A stretch of 64,000 nucleotides of DNA from Pseudonocardia broussonetiae (GTDB taxonomy: Bacteria > Actinomycetota > Actinomycetes > Mycobacteriales > Pseudonocardiaceae): the NCBI RefSeq assembly GCF_013155125.1, contig NZ_CP053564.1:6455501-6519500 (forward strand). The letters are read 5' to 3'. Position 1 is the first letter of the stretch. Each line of letters starts with the position of its first letter. The translations under genes were made by a program, and so were the position numbers. Below the pieces are notes generated by a model. It was not told the origin of the DNA and did not search any database. It saw only the letters and a program-made list of their open reading frames with translations. Of the stretch, positions 1 to 8,526 are shown one piece after another.

Positions 1-1
1 G

Positions 2-547
2 GACTCCCCCGAGCACGGCTACGACCCCGCCCGGGCCCGCGCCCTGCTCGCCGAGGCCGGGTACCCGAACGGGCTCGACTTCGACATGCTCATCCCCGCC
101 CTCGACGACCACCGCACGGTGGCCGAGGCGGTTCTCCCGATGCTGGCCGAGGTCGGCATCCGGGCCCGCACCCAGGTGGTCGAGCCCGCCACCACGCCGG
201 CCACGTTCTTCGGCCGCCAGGAGGGCGACGCCTACATCGGGGCCCAGGCCCCGTTCACCGACCCGTCCAACCAGTACGAGTCGAACCTGACGGGGCAGTT
301 CACCAACCCGTGGAACACCACGTCGCCGGAGTTCACGCAGGCCTGGGACGACTCCCTGCGCGGCGACACCCGCGAGGCCCGGCTGCCCGCCGTGCACCGC
401 ATGATCGAGGCGGAGAAGGGGCTGCTGCGGCAGTTCGGCATCTTCGCCGCCCAGCCGCCCAGCGTGTGGACCGACGCCGTCCTGTTCCCGGACGGCTACC
501 GCCCCGCCTACGCGGCGACGTTCCGGGGCGTGGCGATCAGCCGCTGA
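2..547 (+). CDS. ABC transporter substrate-binding protein, C-terminal part (5' end outside window)
   Basis: The reading frame is open from the left edge and ends with TGA at 545-547, so only about 181 C-terminal residues are visible. It aligns along its whole length with the end of the next gene: 'GYDP.ARALLAEAG' near the edge, 'DDHR.VAEA', 'FFGRQEGDA', 'NPWNT', 'PPS.WTDAV.FP.GY.PAYA.TFRGV'. This is the C-terminal lobe of peptide/nickel-type (SBP family 5) extracellular binding proteins. The two genes are tandem paralogues 31 nt apart. No permease or ATPase gene follows in the window. Ligand unknown. Confidence 0.88.
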   Translation, partial: DSPEHGYDPARARALLAEAGYPNGLDFDMLIPALDDHRTVAEAVLPMLAEVGIRARTQVVEPATTPATFFGRQEGDAYIGAQAPFTDPSNQYESNLTGQFTNPWNTTSPEFTQAWDDSLRGDTREARLPAVHRMIEAEKGLLRQFGIFAAQPPSVWTDAVLFPDGYRPAYAATFRGVAISR

Positions 548-578
548 CCCCGTCCCCCTCCCCTGTCAGGAGATCGAA

Positions 579-2135
579 GTGAGCTCAGCAACGACGCTGC
601 GATGGCGCCCCCGATGGTCGATCGTCCTGCTCGCCGTGCTCGCGCTGGTCCTGTCCGCCTGCGGCGGGACGGCGCGCTCGGCGGGCACGGGCGAGATCGA
701 CCCCGAGGGCACGTTCCGCTACGTGTTCGTGCAGAACCCGTCCACGTTCGACCCGCACAAGTCCGCCAACCCGTGGGACATGATCTTCTTCCGCCTCGTC
801 TACGACCAGCTGATCATGGAGGACGAGACGGGCGAGCTCGTCCCGCAGCTCGCCACCGCGTGGGAGTTCGTCGACGACGACACGGCGATCGTGCTCACCC
901 TGCGCGACGACGTCACGTTCACCGACGGCACCCCGTTCAACGCGGAGGCGGTGAAGGCCAACATCGAACGGGCCATGACGATGGAGGGCAGCACGCAGAA
1001 GGGCGCCCTCGCCCGGGTGGCGGGCGTCGAGGTGGTCGACGAGTTCACCGCGCGCGTCAACCTGAGCGGGCCGGGCGGCAACCTGCCCGCGCTGTTCAGC
1101 GGCACGCTCGGCTCGATGATCAGCCCGGCCGCGTTCGCCAACCCGGACCTCGACCAGAACCCGGTCGGCTCCGGGATGGCGACGCTGGCCGAGTACATCC
1201 CCGGGCAGATCACGCGCTACGACCGCAACCCGGGCTACTGGGACCCGGAGGCCGCGAAGGCCGCGCACTACGAGATCTACGTGCAGACCTCCGCGCCGAC
1301 GCGGATGAACATGCTGCAGACCGGGCAGGCGGAGCTGACCTACCTCGACCCGTCGCAGGCCGACCAGGCCGCCGCGGCCGGGCTCAACACCGCGCCGTCC
1401 AAGAGCCTGTCGATCATGTCGATGTACATGAACACCGGCCGTCCGCCGTTCGACGACATCCGGGTGCGGCAGGCGATGCAGCACGCCGTGGACCGGCAGG
1501 CGATCGTCGACGGCGTCTTCTTCGGCATCGGGCAGCCCGTGGCCCAGTACATGCCGCCGGACTACTGGGCGTTCGACCCGGCCGTCACGCCCGAGGGCGA
1601 GAACGGCTACGACCCCGCGCTGGCCCGGCGGCTGCTGGCCGAGGCGGGGCACCCGGACGGCGTCGAGTTCGAGATGATCGTGCCCGGGCTCGACGACCAC
1701 CGCGCCGTGGCCGAGGCGCTCGTGCCGATGCTCGCCGAGGCGGGCCTGCGCGCGAAGACCCGCGTCGTGGAGTCGCCGACCACCGCCGTCACCTTCTACG
1801 GGCGGCAGGAGGGCGACGCGTTCCCCGGCATGGGGGCGCCGTTCCAGGACCCCACCACGGTGTACCAGGCCAGCCTGCCCGGCCAGTACGCCAACCCGTG
1901 GAACACCTCGACGCCGCAGTTCCAGGAGGCGTGGCTGGAGGCGCTCGCCGGCTCGACGCGGGAGGAGCGCCTGCCCGCGATGCACCGGATGGTCGAGGAG
2001 GAGAAGCGCATCCTCAAGTCGTTCCCGCTGCACGCGCACGTCCCGCCCAGCGCGTGGACCGACCGGGCGGTGTTCCCGGAGGGCTACCAGCCCGCGTACG
2101 CGCCGACGTTCCGCGGCGTGGGCGTCACCGGCTAG
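579..2135 (+). CDS. ABC transporter substrate-binding lipoprotein (SBP family 5)
   Basis: 518 residues, a normal length for family 5 (peptide/opine/nickel) binding proteins. The N-terminus is a lipoprotein signal: basic start, hydrophobic stretch and lipobox LSAC with the lipidated Cys at residue 28. Typical family stretches follow ('NPSTFDPHKSANPWD', 'LATAWEF.DD', 'DGTPFNAEAVKANIERA'). The GTG at 579 is chosen because AGGAG lies six bases upstream (568-572). It should capture a solute outside the membrane for an ABC importer, but no permease or ATPase is encoded nearby. It is paralogous to the truncated gene before it and heads a catabolic gene run, so the ligand may be that pathway's substrate (inference). 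Confidence 0.92.
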   Translation: MSSATTLRWRPRWSIVLLAVLALVLSACGGTARSAGTGEIDPEGTFRYVFVQNPSTFDPHKSANPWDMIFFRLVYDQLIMEDETGELVPQLATAWEFVDDDTAIVLTLRDDVTFTDGTPFNAEAVKANIERAMTMEGSTQKGALARVAGVEVVDEFTARVNLSGPGGNLPALFSGTLGSMISPAAFANPDLDQNPVGSGMATLAEYIPGQITRYDRNPGYWDPEAAKAAHYEIYVQTSAPTRMNMLQTGQAELTYLDPSQADQAAAAGLNTAPSKSLSIMSMYMNTGRPPFDDIRVRQAMQHAVDRQAIVDGVFFGIGQPVAQYMPPDYWAFDPAVTPEGENGYDPALARRLLAEAGHPDGVEFEMIVPGLDDHRAVAEALVPMLAEAGLRAKTRVVESPTTAVTFYGRQEGDAFPGMGAPFQDPTTVYQASLPGQYANPWNTSTPQFQEAWLEALAGSTREERLPAMHRMVEEEKRILKSFPLHAHVPPSAWTDRAVFPEGYQPAYAPTFRGVGVTG

Positions 2136-2220
2136 GAGTGGAGCGCTGCACACGATGCGGCGCGCAGGGGTGGGCGTCCGTCCGTTGTCGCGGCGGGCGC
2201 CGCTCCCCACACTCGATGGA

Positions 2221-2234
2221 GAGGGCGAGCCCTC
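2221..2234. terminator. small GC hairpin in the 2136-2326 gap
   Basis: The 191-nt gap after the binding-protein gene holds no convincing gene. Its only clear structure is GAGGGC-GA-GCCCTC, a six-base perfect stem with a very short loop and no U tract. It could be a weak transcription-termination or pause site between the transport and enzyme genes. The SDR gene has a plausible GAGAGGAC ribosome site just before ATG 2327. Confidence 0.25.
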
Positions 2235-2326
2235 CGACCGGGCGTGACGCACCGCCGGTCCGCCGGGACCACGCACCCGGCAGCACCTGATCCCAGCACC
2301 CGATCCCCACCTGCGAGAGGACAGCC

Positions 2327-3118
2327 ATGCGCCTGGACGGCAAGGTCGCCGTGATCACCGGAGGCGGCTCGGGCATCGGCGCCGCCACGGCCCGCGCGTT
2401 CGTCCGGGAGGGCGCCCGCGTGGTGCTCGCCGACATCGACGAGGCGGCGGGCGCGGCCGTCGCCGGCGAGCTGCGGGAGGACGGCGGCGTCGTCGACTTC
2501 CTGCACGCCGACGCCGCCGACCCGGCGGAGATCGAGCGGGTGATCGGCTTCGCGGTCGACACCCACGGCACGCTCGACGTGCTGCACAACAACCACGTCG
2601 CCTACGAGGCCGGCCGGGTCGGCGACCTCACGCTGAACGGCTTCCGGCGCTCGCTCGACGTCGGGCTCGTCTCCTACTGGTACGCGATCAAGCTCGCGCT
2701 GGTGCCGATGCTGGCGGCCGGACGCGGCTCGATCGTCAACACCGCCTCGGTGTCGGGGCTGGCGGGCGACTACGGGCTGGGCGCCTACAACGTGCTCAAG
2801 GCCGGGGTCGTCAACCTGTCCCGCGTCACCGGCATCGAGTACGCCCGCAAGGGGATCCGCTGCAACGCGGTGTGCCCCGGACCCATCGGGACACCGCCCA
2901 TCGACCGGCTGCACGACGCCTCGCCCGCGGTCTGGGAGGACATCCGCGACGCGATCCCGATGGGCCGCTACGGCCGCGCGGAGGAGATCGCGAACGTCGT
3001 GCTGTTCCTCGCCTCCGACGAGGCGGCCTTCGTCACCGGCACCCACGTCGTCGCCGACGGCGGGCTGTGGGCCCACTCCGGGATGCCGCCCATCGGCGGC
3101 CTCGGCCCGGACTTCTGA
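2327..3118 (+). CDS. SDR family NAD(P)-dependent oxidoreductase
   Basis: 263-residue classical short-chain dehydrogenase. The nucleotide-binding motif TGGGSGIG is at residues 11-18. The catalytic Ser is around 142 and YNVLK supplies Tyr and Lys near 156 and 160. The C-terminal 'VTGTHVVADGG' is typical. The usual NNAG is NNHV here, so the Asn region is slightly altered. It probably oxidises or reduces a hydroxyl/keto group of the cluster's substrate; the substrate cannot be read from sequence. It opens a same-strand run of five enzyme genes (2327-6310) separated by only 21-30 nt, likely one operon. A second, non-identical SDR lies two genes downstream. Confidence 0.9.
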   Translation: MRLDGKVAVITGGGSGIGAATARAFVREGARVVLADIDEAAGAAVAGELREDGGVVDFLHADAADPAEIERVIGFAVDTHGTLDVLHNNHVAYEAGRVGDLTLNGFRRSLDVGLVSYWYAIKLALVPMLAAGRGSIVNTASVSGLAGDYGLGAYNVLKAGVVNLSRVTGIEYARKGIRCNAVCPGPIGTPPIDRLHDASPAVWEDIRDAIPMGRYGRAEEIANVVLFLASDEAAFVTGTHVVADGGLWAHSGMPPIGGLGPDF

Positions 3119-3144
3119 CCGACCACCAGAGAGAGGACGACCCC

Positions 3145-3918
3145 ATGACCACCTTGGAGATCCCGCACGTCGGCCGGTTCGACGTGCAGGTGTGGGAGCA
3201 GGGCAGCGGGGACCCGCTGCTGTACCTGCACGGCTACGAGCGCCACCCCGGCGGGGCCGGGTTCCTGCAGCGCCTCGCCGCCGACCGCCGCGTGCTCGCC
3301 CCGGAGCAGCCCGGGTACGGCAGCTCGACCGGGTTCGAGTCGTTCACCGACGTCCTCGACGTCGCCCTGTTCTACCGCGAGCTCGTCGAGTCGTGGGGCA
3401 TCGACCGCATCGACGTCGTCGGCCACTCCCTGGGCGGGATGTTCGCCGCCGAGCTGGCCGCGATCGCCCCGCAGCTGGTGAACCGGCTGGTGCTGGTCAA
3501 CGCCTACGGGCTGTGGCTCGACGACGAGCCCACCCTCGACCCGTTCGGCGCGGCCGACCAGGTGAAGGCGGCCAAGTGGCACGGCACCCCGCCGAAGGCG
3601 GAGCCGACCAACTTCGTGCCCGTCGAGGGCGACCCGCACGCCGCGATCCTGTTCGCCGCGCAGAACCTCGGCTCGGCCACCAAGTTCATGTGGCCGATCG
3701 CCGACCGCGGTCTGCGGCGGCGCCTGCCGCTGATCGACGCCCCGACGCTCGTCGTGCACGGGACGTCCGACGGCCTGCTGCCGCTGTCCTACGCCGAGGA
3801 GTTCGTGCGGCTCATCCCGCAGGCCTCGCTCGCCCCGATCGAGGCGGCGGGGCACTACCCCATGGTCGAGCAGGAGGACGCGTTCGTGTCCGCCGTGACC
3901 ACCTTCCTGAGCAGCTGA
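3145..3918 (+). CDS. alpha/beta-fold hydrolase
   Basis: 257 residues. The nucleophile elbow GHSLGG is at 93-98 (Ser95), the acid is the Asp in 'HGTSDGLLP' near 210 and the His is in 'AGHYPMVEQ' near 237, so the triad is complete. An 'HGYERHPGG' stretch near residue 31 is the expected oxyanion-hole region. ATG 3145 is used because it follows GAGAGGA and starts in the normal beta-strand region; longer in-frame starts would overlap the SDR gene. The fold covers esterases, C-C hydrolases and epoxide hydrolases, and the sequence does not separate these. Its place between two SDRs suggests hydrolysis of an ester or lactone intermediate (inference). Confidence 0.9.
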   Translation: MTTLEIPHVGRFDVQVWEQGSGDPLLYLHGYERHPGGAGFLQRLAADRRVLAPEQPGYGSSTGFESFTDVLDVALFYRELVESWGIDRIDVVGHSLGGMFAAELAAIAPQLVNRLVLVNAYGLWLDDEPTLDPFGAADQVKAAKWHGTPPKAEPTNFVPVEGDPHAAILFAAQNLGSATKFMWPIADRGLRRRLPLIDAPTLVVHGTSDGLLPLSYAEEFVRLIPQASLAPIEAAGHYPMVEQEDAFVSAVTTFLSS

Positions 3919-3939
3919 CGAGGAGACGAGGAGACCACG

Positions 3940-4704
3940 ATGGGACGGGTAGCGGGCAAGATCGCGCTGGTCACCGGCGGTGCGGCCGGCATCGGCGCCG
4001 CCACGGCGGAGACCCTGGCGCGCGAGGGTGCGCAGGTCGTGATCGCCGACATCAACATCGACGGGGCGAAGCGGACCGCCGAGTCGATCGGGGACGCGGC
4101 CACGGCCGTGCACTTCGACGCCACCGACCAGGCCTCGATCGAGGCCCTGGTCGCGGGGGTGGTCGCGCAGCACGGGCGGATCGACGTCATCCACAACAAC
4201 GCGGCCCTCGTCGGGCCGGACGCCTGGTTCACCGACGGGTCGGTCATCGACACGACGGTCGAGATGTGGGACCGCGCGTTCGCGACCAACGTCCGCAGCA
4301 TCTTCCTGATCTGCAAGAACGCGCTGCCGCACATGGTCGAGGGCGGCGGCGGCTCGATCGTCAACATGGCCTCGGTCGGCGGCATGCGCGGCAGCTCGGC
4401 GCTGACCGCCTACGGCACGACCAAGGCCGCCGTCATCGGGTTCACCCGGTTCGTCGCCGCGCAGCACGGCAAGCAGGGCGTGCGCTGCAACGCGATCGCC
4501 CCCGGCGTGATCCGCACCCAGCAGCTGCTCGACGCCGTGCCCGACCTGCCGGCCGCGGCGCTGGCCGGCGTCGCCTCGCCGCGGGTCGGCGAGCCCACCG
4601 ACATCGCCAACATGGTGCTGTTCCTCGCCTCGGACGAGTCGGCCTTCGTCAACGGCGAGGTCTACCGCGTCGACGGCGGCGCGATGACCGCCGGCTCCCG
4701 CTGA
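3940..4704 (+). CDS. SDR family oxidoreductase
   Basis: 254-residue classical SDR: TGGAAGIG at residues 12-19, NNAALVG in the structural-Asn region, catalytic Ser in 'SIVNMASVGG' near 144, Tyr158 and Lys162 in YGTTK, and the C-terminal 'VNGEVYRVDGG'. An 'ADINIDGAK' segment after the second strand carries an acidic residue at the cofactor-discriminating position, favouring NAD(H) by family rules. It starts 21 nt after the hydrolase gene behind a GAGGAGAC ribosome site. It probably acts on the same substrate series as the 2327-3118 SDR, perhaps at another hydroxyl or stereocentre. Confidence 0.9.
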   Translation: MGRVAGKIALVTGGAAGIGAATAETLAREGAQVVIADINIDGAKRTAESIGDAATAVHFDATDQASIEALVAGVVAQHGRIDVIHNNAALVGPDAWFTDGSVIDTTVEMWDRAFATNVRSIFLICKNALPHMVEGGGGSIVNMASVGGMRGSSALTAYGTTKAAVIGFTRFVAAQHGKQGVRCNAIAPGVIRTQQLLDAVPDLPAAALAGVASPRVGEPTDIANMVLFLASDESAFVNGEVYRVDGGAMTAGSR

Positions 4705-4734
4705 CACCCCTGCCCGACCCCCGAGGAGAACCCG

Positions 4735-5037
4735 ATGATCAAGCTCACCGTCCTCTACGACACCCCCGCCGACGTCGAGGCCTTCGACGCCCACTACCTC
4801 GGCACCCACGTCCCGCTCGCGAACGCGGTGCCCGGCATCGAGGAGGTCGAGGTCACCCGCTTCCTGCCCGGGCCGGACGGCTCCGCGCCCCGCTTCCACA
4901 TCATGGCCGAGCTGTACTTCGCCGACGCCGACGCGATGGCGGCCGCGCTGGCCACGCCCGAGGGCAAGGAGCTCGGTGCTGACGTGGCGAACCTCGGCGG
5001 CACGCCCGCCACCCACCTCGTCGGCACCGTCGCCTGA
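4735..5037 (+). CDS. EthD family protein (ferredoxin-like fold)
   Basis: 100 residues matching the EthD / REDY-like dimeric alpha-beta barrel pattern: 'KLTVLYDTPADVEAFDAHYLGTHVPLA' at the start, 'VEVTRFLPGP' in the middle and 'AELYFADADAMAAALATPEGK' near the end. Family members are small dimeric proteins in degradation clusters (for example with the EthB P450) or act as small cyclases/isomerases; the biochemical role is often unclear. A GAGGAGAA ribosome site precedes ATG 4735. It sits inside the operon between the second SDR and the LLM monooxygenase, so it probably works on the same pathway. Confidence 0.85.
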   Translation: MIKLTVLYDTPADVEAFDAHYLGTHVPLANAVPGIEEVEVTRFLPGPDGSAPRFHIMAELYFADADAMAAALATPEGKELGADVANLGGTPATHLVGTVA

Positions 5038-5065
5038 CCGGCCCCGCAGCAACGGAAGGACTCCC

Positions 5066-6310
5066 GTGAAGTTCCACTGGTTCGCCCAGCAGTACTACAC
5101 CAAGCTCCCGGCCGACTACGGCGACACCGTGCACAGCTCCTGGGTCACGCCGCCCGCCTCGGTCGCGGACCCCACGCAGGTCGGCGAGGACTACCACACC
5201 TACATCCGCCTGATGCAGCAGGCGGACGGGCTCGGCTGGGACTCGCTGCTGCTCAACGAGCACCACCAGACCTCGCTCGCGATGACGCCCTCGCCCAACC
5301 TCATCGCCTCGGTCCTGGCCGCCACCACGGAGAACGCCGCGATCGCGCTGTGCGGCAACTCCCTGGCGCTCTACAACCCGCCGGTGCGGGTGGCCGAGGA
5401 GATCGCGATGCTCGACTGCCTGTCGGGCGGCCGGATCATCGCGGGCATCGTGTTCGGCACGCCGATGGACACCGCGTTCGCCTACGGGGTGCCGCCGATC
5501 GAGCTGCGCGACCGCTTCCACGAGGCCCGCGACCTCATCACCCGGGCGTGGAAGGCCGAGGAGCCGTTCCCGTTCAACGGGCAGTACACGAAGCTGCGCT
5601 ACGTCAACACCTGGCCGCGCCCGGTGCAGGACGAGATCCCGGTGTGGATCCCCGGCAGCGGCAGCCCCGAGACGTGGGACGTCGTCAACGCGCTGGACTA
5701 CTGCTACGGCTACCTGTCGTTCTCGGGCAAGCAGAGCGCGGCGCCCATCGTCAACGGGTTCTGGGAGTACACCGCGGGCCAGGGCGCGAACATGAACCCC
5801 AACCGGATGGCGTTCACGCAGATCATCTGCACGGCCGACTCCGACGCCGAGGCCGAGCGGCTCTACGGCGACGCGGTGAAGTACTTCTACCGGCAGAACC
5901 CGACGGGCATCGAGTTCGCGACGCCGCCGGGCTACAACACCCCGGCCTCGGTGCGGGCGAACCTGACGCGGGCGAAGACGCAGTCGGCCGAGGAGCGGCT
6001 CAAGGCCACGCGCGGCGAGCTGTCGTTCTGGGAGTACGACGAGCTGGGCTACATCATCGCCGGCACCCCGGAGCGGGTGGAGCAGCGCGTCCGGGAGCTC
6101 GCCACCGACCTGCGGATCGGCCAGCTCATCACGTGCATGCACGTGGGCGACCTGCCCGAGGAGGTGGCCGCGCAGAACAACAAGCTCTTCGGCACCCAGG
6201 TGATCCCGAAGCTGCGCGACGTCTGGGGCGAGGAGGAGGACCGCTGGACGCCGAAGGTCAGCCAGGAGCGGGTGGCGGCGAAGTTCGGCAACGGCGCCCT
6301 GACCGGGTGA
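5066..6310 (+). CDS. LLM class flavin-dependent monooxygenase (luciferase-like)
   Basis: 414 residues. The start 'KFHWFAQQYYTKLP' and segments 'GWDSLLLNEHHQTSLAMTPSPNLIAS', 'NPPVRVAEEIAMLDCLSGGRIIAGIV' and 'PVWIPGSGSPETWD' are typical of the bacterial luciferase superfamily, which uses reduced FMN or F420 and often O2 for oxidative cleavage or Baeyer-Villiger-type reactions. GTG 5066 is chosen because GGAAGGA ends five bases before it and the barrel's first strand begins at once. It is the last gene of the 2327-6310 run and may be the oxygenase of that pathway. A flavin reductase partner is not visible nearby. Confidence 0.9.
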   Translation: MKFHWFAQQYYTKLPADYGDTVHSSWVTPPASVADPTQVGEDYHTYIRLMQQADGLGWDSLLLNEHHQTSLAMTPSPNLIASVLAATTENAAIALCGNSLALYNPPVRVAEEIAMLDCLSGGRIIAGIVFGTPMDTAFAYGVPPIELRDRFHEARDLITRAWKAEEPFPFNGQYTKLRYVNTWPRPVQDEIPVWIPGSGSPETWDVVNALDYCYGYLSFSGKQSAAPIVNGFWEYTAGQGANMNPNRMAFTQIICTADSDAEAERLYGDAVKYFYRQNPTGIEFATPPGYNTPASVRANLTRAKTQSAEERLKATRGELSFWEYDELGYIIAGTPERVEQRVRELATDLRIGQLITCMHVGDLPEEVAAQNNKLFGTQVIPKLRDVWGEEEDRWTPKVSQERVAAKFGNGALTG

Positions 6311-6323
6311 GCGGGCCGGCGCC

Positions 6324-6357
6324 CGCGGCGGGACCGGTGCACCGGTCCCCCGTCGCG
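6324..6357. terminator. hairpin after the first catabolic operon
   Basis: Just downstream of the LLM gene lies the perfect palindrome GGGACCGGTGCACCGGTCCC (6330-6349), flanked by imperfect CGCG...CGCG arms that lengthen the stem. It has no U tract, as usual for actinobacterial terminators. It would separate the enzyme operon from the regulator genes. Confidence 0.5.
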
Positions 6358-6458
6358 GGGTCGCCGGACCGTGTCGGGAACGGGTATCCGTGATCTACCG
6401 TGACGGGCGGGCACGGCGCGGACGGACGGGCGGGGCGGACGGGGGCGGGACCGGGGCC

Positions 6459-8411
6459 ATGGCGGAGCGCGACGGGAGCCACGGGTCGGCTGGGGAGGTC
6501 ATCGCCCGGCTGCTGCACCTGCTCGCGACGGAGGCGCCCGGCGAGGCGTTCGACCGGTTGGCCGAGGCGGTCGAGAGCGGGCCGCCCACGGCCGAGCGCG
6601 ACGAGCTGCTCGTCGCCGTGGGCCGGGCGGGCCGGGTGCGCGAGCTGCTCGACCACCGCAAGCGGCGCGAGAAGGAGACCCACGCGCTGTTCGAGACCGC
6701 GCGCGACCTGGCGTCGCTGCGCGACGTCGACGAGGTGCTCGAGGCGATCGTCCGCCGGGCCCGCCAGCTCCTGGGCACCGACGCCACGTACCTGGCGCTG
6801 CGCGATCCCGGTGCGGGCGAGGTGTACATGCGCACCACGCTCGGCACGGTGACCCGCGCGATCGAGTCGGTGCGCCAGCCGCTGGGCAGCGGGGTCGGCG
6901 GGCGGATCATCGCGACGGGCGAGCCGTTCGCGACGGCGGACTACGTCAACGACCCCCGGCTGCAGCGCGACCGGGCCGTCACCGACGCGGTCGTCGAGGA
7001 CGGCATCGTGAGCATGGTCGGCGTCCCGCTGCGGATCGGCGACCAGGTGGTGGGGGCGCTGTTCGTCGCCAACCGGTACGAGCGGGCGTTCGACCGGTCG
7101 GAGGTGGCGCTGCTGTCCTCGCTGGCCGACCACGCGTCGGTCGTGATCGAGAACTCCCGGCTGTTCGAGCACGCCGAGGCCACGGCGCGGCGGCTGCGCG
7201 GGGCGAACGAGGTGCTCGCCCACCAGGGGCGCGCGCTGGAGCGCGCCGGGGCGGCGCACGAGCAGCTGATGCCGCTGGCCCTGCGGCGCGCCGACGTCGG
7301 CGAGCTGGTCGAGGCCGTCGCCGGGATGCTCGGGGCCGTGGTCGCGGCCGTGGGGGTCGACGGGAGGGTGCTCGCCTCCTCGGGCGAGGGTCCGCTGCCC
7401 GACGACCTGCCCGCGCCCGAGCCCGGGGCGGTCGGCGCGCACGAGGCCCGGCCCGGCACGTGGACGGTCCCCGTGCGGGCCGGCGCCGAGTCGTTCGGGC
7501 ACCTCGTGCTGGTCACCGGGGAGCCCCCCGAGGCGCGGCTGGCCGGTCCCGACGTCCGCACCCTGGAGCGCGCGGCCCAGACCGCCGCGCTGCTGCTGCT
7601 CATGGACCGCCAGGTGTCGATGGCGGAGCAGCAGGTGCGCGGCGAGCTGGTCGACGACCTGCTGGCCGACCGCGAGCCCGACTGGCGCGCGTTCGAGCGG
7701 CGCGTCCGGCGCTCGGGGGGCATCGACCTGCGCGCGCCGCACACCGTGGCCGTGGTGTCGGCCGACGGCGTCGGCCGGCGCGCGCTGCTGCACGCGGCGG
7801 CCGAGCTCGCCGCCCGGCACGGCGGCCTCGCCACGGAGCACGCGGCCCGCGTCGTGCTGCTGCTGCCCGACACCGACCCGGCCGCCGCCGCGAGGCAGCT
7901 CCCCGCCGAGCTCGGCCGGGCCGTCGGCGTCCCGGTGACCGCGGGGGTGGCCGGGGTGGCGAGGTCCGCGCGCGAGGTCCGTGACCGCCACCGCGAGGCC
8001 CACCGCTGCCTGCGGCTGCTGCTCGCGCTGGGCCGCGTCGGGGAGGGGGCCGGCACCGAGGACCTGGGTGTGCTCGGACTCGTGCTCGACGGCACCTCGC
8101 CCAAGCAGCTGCGGACGCTGCTCGCCGAGTCCGTGGCGCCGCTGGAGCGCTACGACGAGGAGCACCACACGCTGCTGCTGCCCACGCTCGAGGGGTGGTT
8201 TGCCACCGGCCAGAACCCACGGGCGGCCGCGCGCCTCCTGCAGGTGCACCCGAACACCGTCTACCAGCGGCTGGACCGCATCGACAGCGTGCTGGGCCAC
8301 CGGCGCTGGCGGGAGCCCGACGGCGCGCTGACGATGCACGTGGCGCTGCAGCTGCGCAGGGTGCTCGACCACGTGCCGGTCGAGGAGCTGCTGCCGACCA
8401 CCAGCGGCTAG
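6459..8411 (+). CDS. GAF domain-containing PucR-type transcriptional regulator
   Basis: 650 residues from ATG 6459; an in-frame GTG at 6390 would add 23 Gly/Arg-rich residues and is less likely. A GAF sensor domain occupies about residues 55-215 ('ETARDLASLRDVDEVLEAIV', 'GVGGRIIATGEPF', 'SMVGVPLRIGDQVVGALFVANR'), followed by a coiled linker. The C-terminus carries the PucR helix-turn-helix ('LLPTLEGWFATGQNPRAAARLL', 'HPNTVYQRLDRID'). PucR/CdaR-type proteins usually activate nearby catabolic genes in response to a small ligand, so the preceding operon is the natural target. The next gene is a paralogue with the same architecture. Confidence 0.87.
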   Translation: MAERDGSHGSAGEVIARLLHLLATEAPGEAFDRLAEAVESGPPTAERDELLVAVGRAGRVRELLDHRKRREKETHALFETARDLASLRDVDEVLEAIVRRARQLLGTDATYLALRDPGAGEVYMRTTLGTVTRAIESVRQPLGSGVGGRIIATGEPFATADYVNDPRLQRDRAVTDAVVEDGIVSMVGVPLRIGDQVVGALFVANRYERAFDRSEVALLSSLADHASVVIENSRLFEHAEATARRLRGANEVLAHQGRALERAGAAHEQLMPLALRRADVGELVEAVAGMLGAVVAAVGVDGRVLASSGEGPLPDDLPAPEPGAVGAHEARPGTWTVPVRAGAESFGHLVLVTGEPPEARLAGPDVRTLERAAQTAALLLLMDRQVSMAEQQVRGELVDDLLADREPDWRAFERRVRRSGGIDLRAPHTVAVVSADGVGRRALLHAAAELAARHGGLATEHAARVVLLLPDTDPAAAARQLPAELGRAVGVPVTAGVAGVARSAREVRDRHREAHRCLRLLLALGRVGEGAGTEDLGVLGLVLDGTSPKQLRTLLAESVAPLERYDEEHHTLLLPTLEGWFATGQNPRAAARLLQVHPNTVYQRLDRIDSVLGHRRWREPDGALTMHVALQLRRVLDHVPVEELLPTTSG

Positions 8412-8439
8412 CGACCGCTCGCCGGGGACCTCCAGCGTC

Positions 8440-8469
8440 TTGACCCCTTCTCGGACACGTCCTTACAGT
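8440..8469 (+). promoter_or_regulatory. putative sigma70-type promoter for the second PucR regulator
   Basis: TTGACC (8440-8445) is separated by 18 nt from TACAGT (8464-8469), a good housekeeping-type promoter in the 115-nt gap before the second regulator. It implies that this regulator can be transcribed independently of the first. Confidence 0.5.
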
Positions 8470-8526
8470 CGGCTAACGACCGTTCGCCACCAGGCGGCGG
8501 CCGGGCGCGCACAGGAGGGGGCACCG

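Noticed and set aside
585..2276. Long minus-strand open frame (563 codons) opposite the binding-protein gene
   Set aside because: Arg/Gly/Val-rich, without domains; an antisense shadow caused by high GC. Similar long frames opposite 2968-5052, 6258-8372, 8473-10479, 12844-15093, 27000-29000 and 58426-61650 were rejected likewise.
6390..6458. Upstream GTG start of the first PucR regulator
   Set aside because: It adds a Gly/Arg-rich tail unlike its paralogue, and the region carries promoter-like sequence; ATG 6459 preferred.
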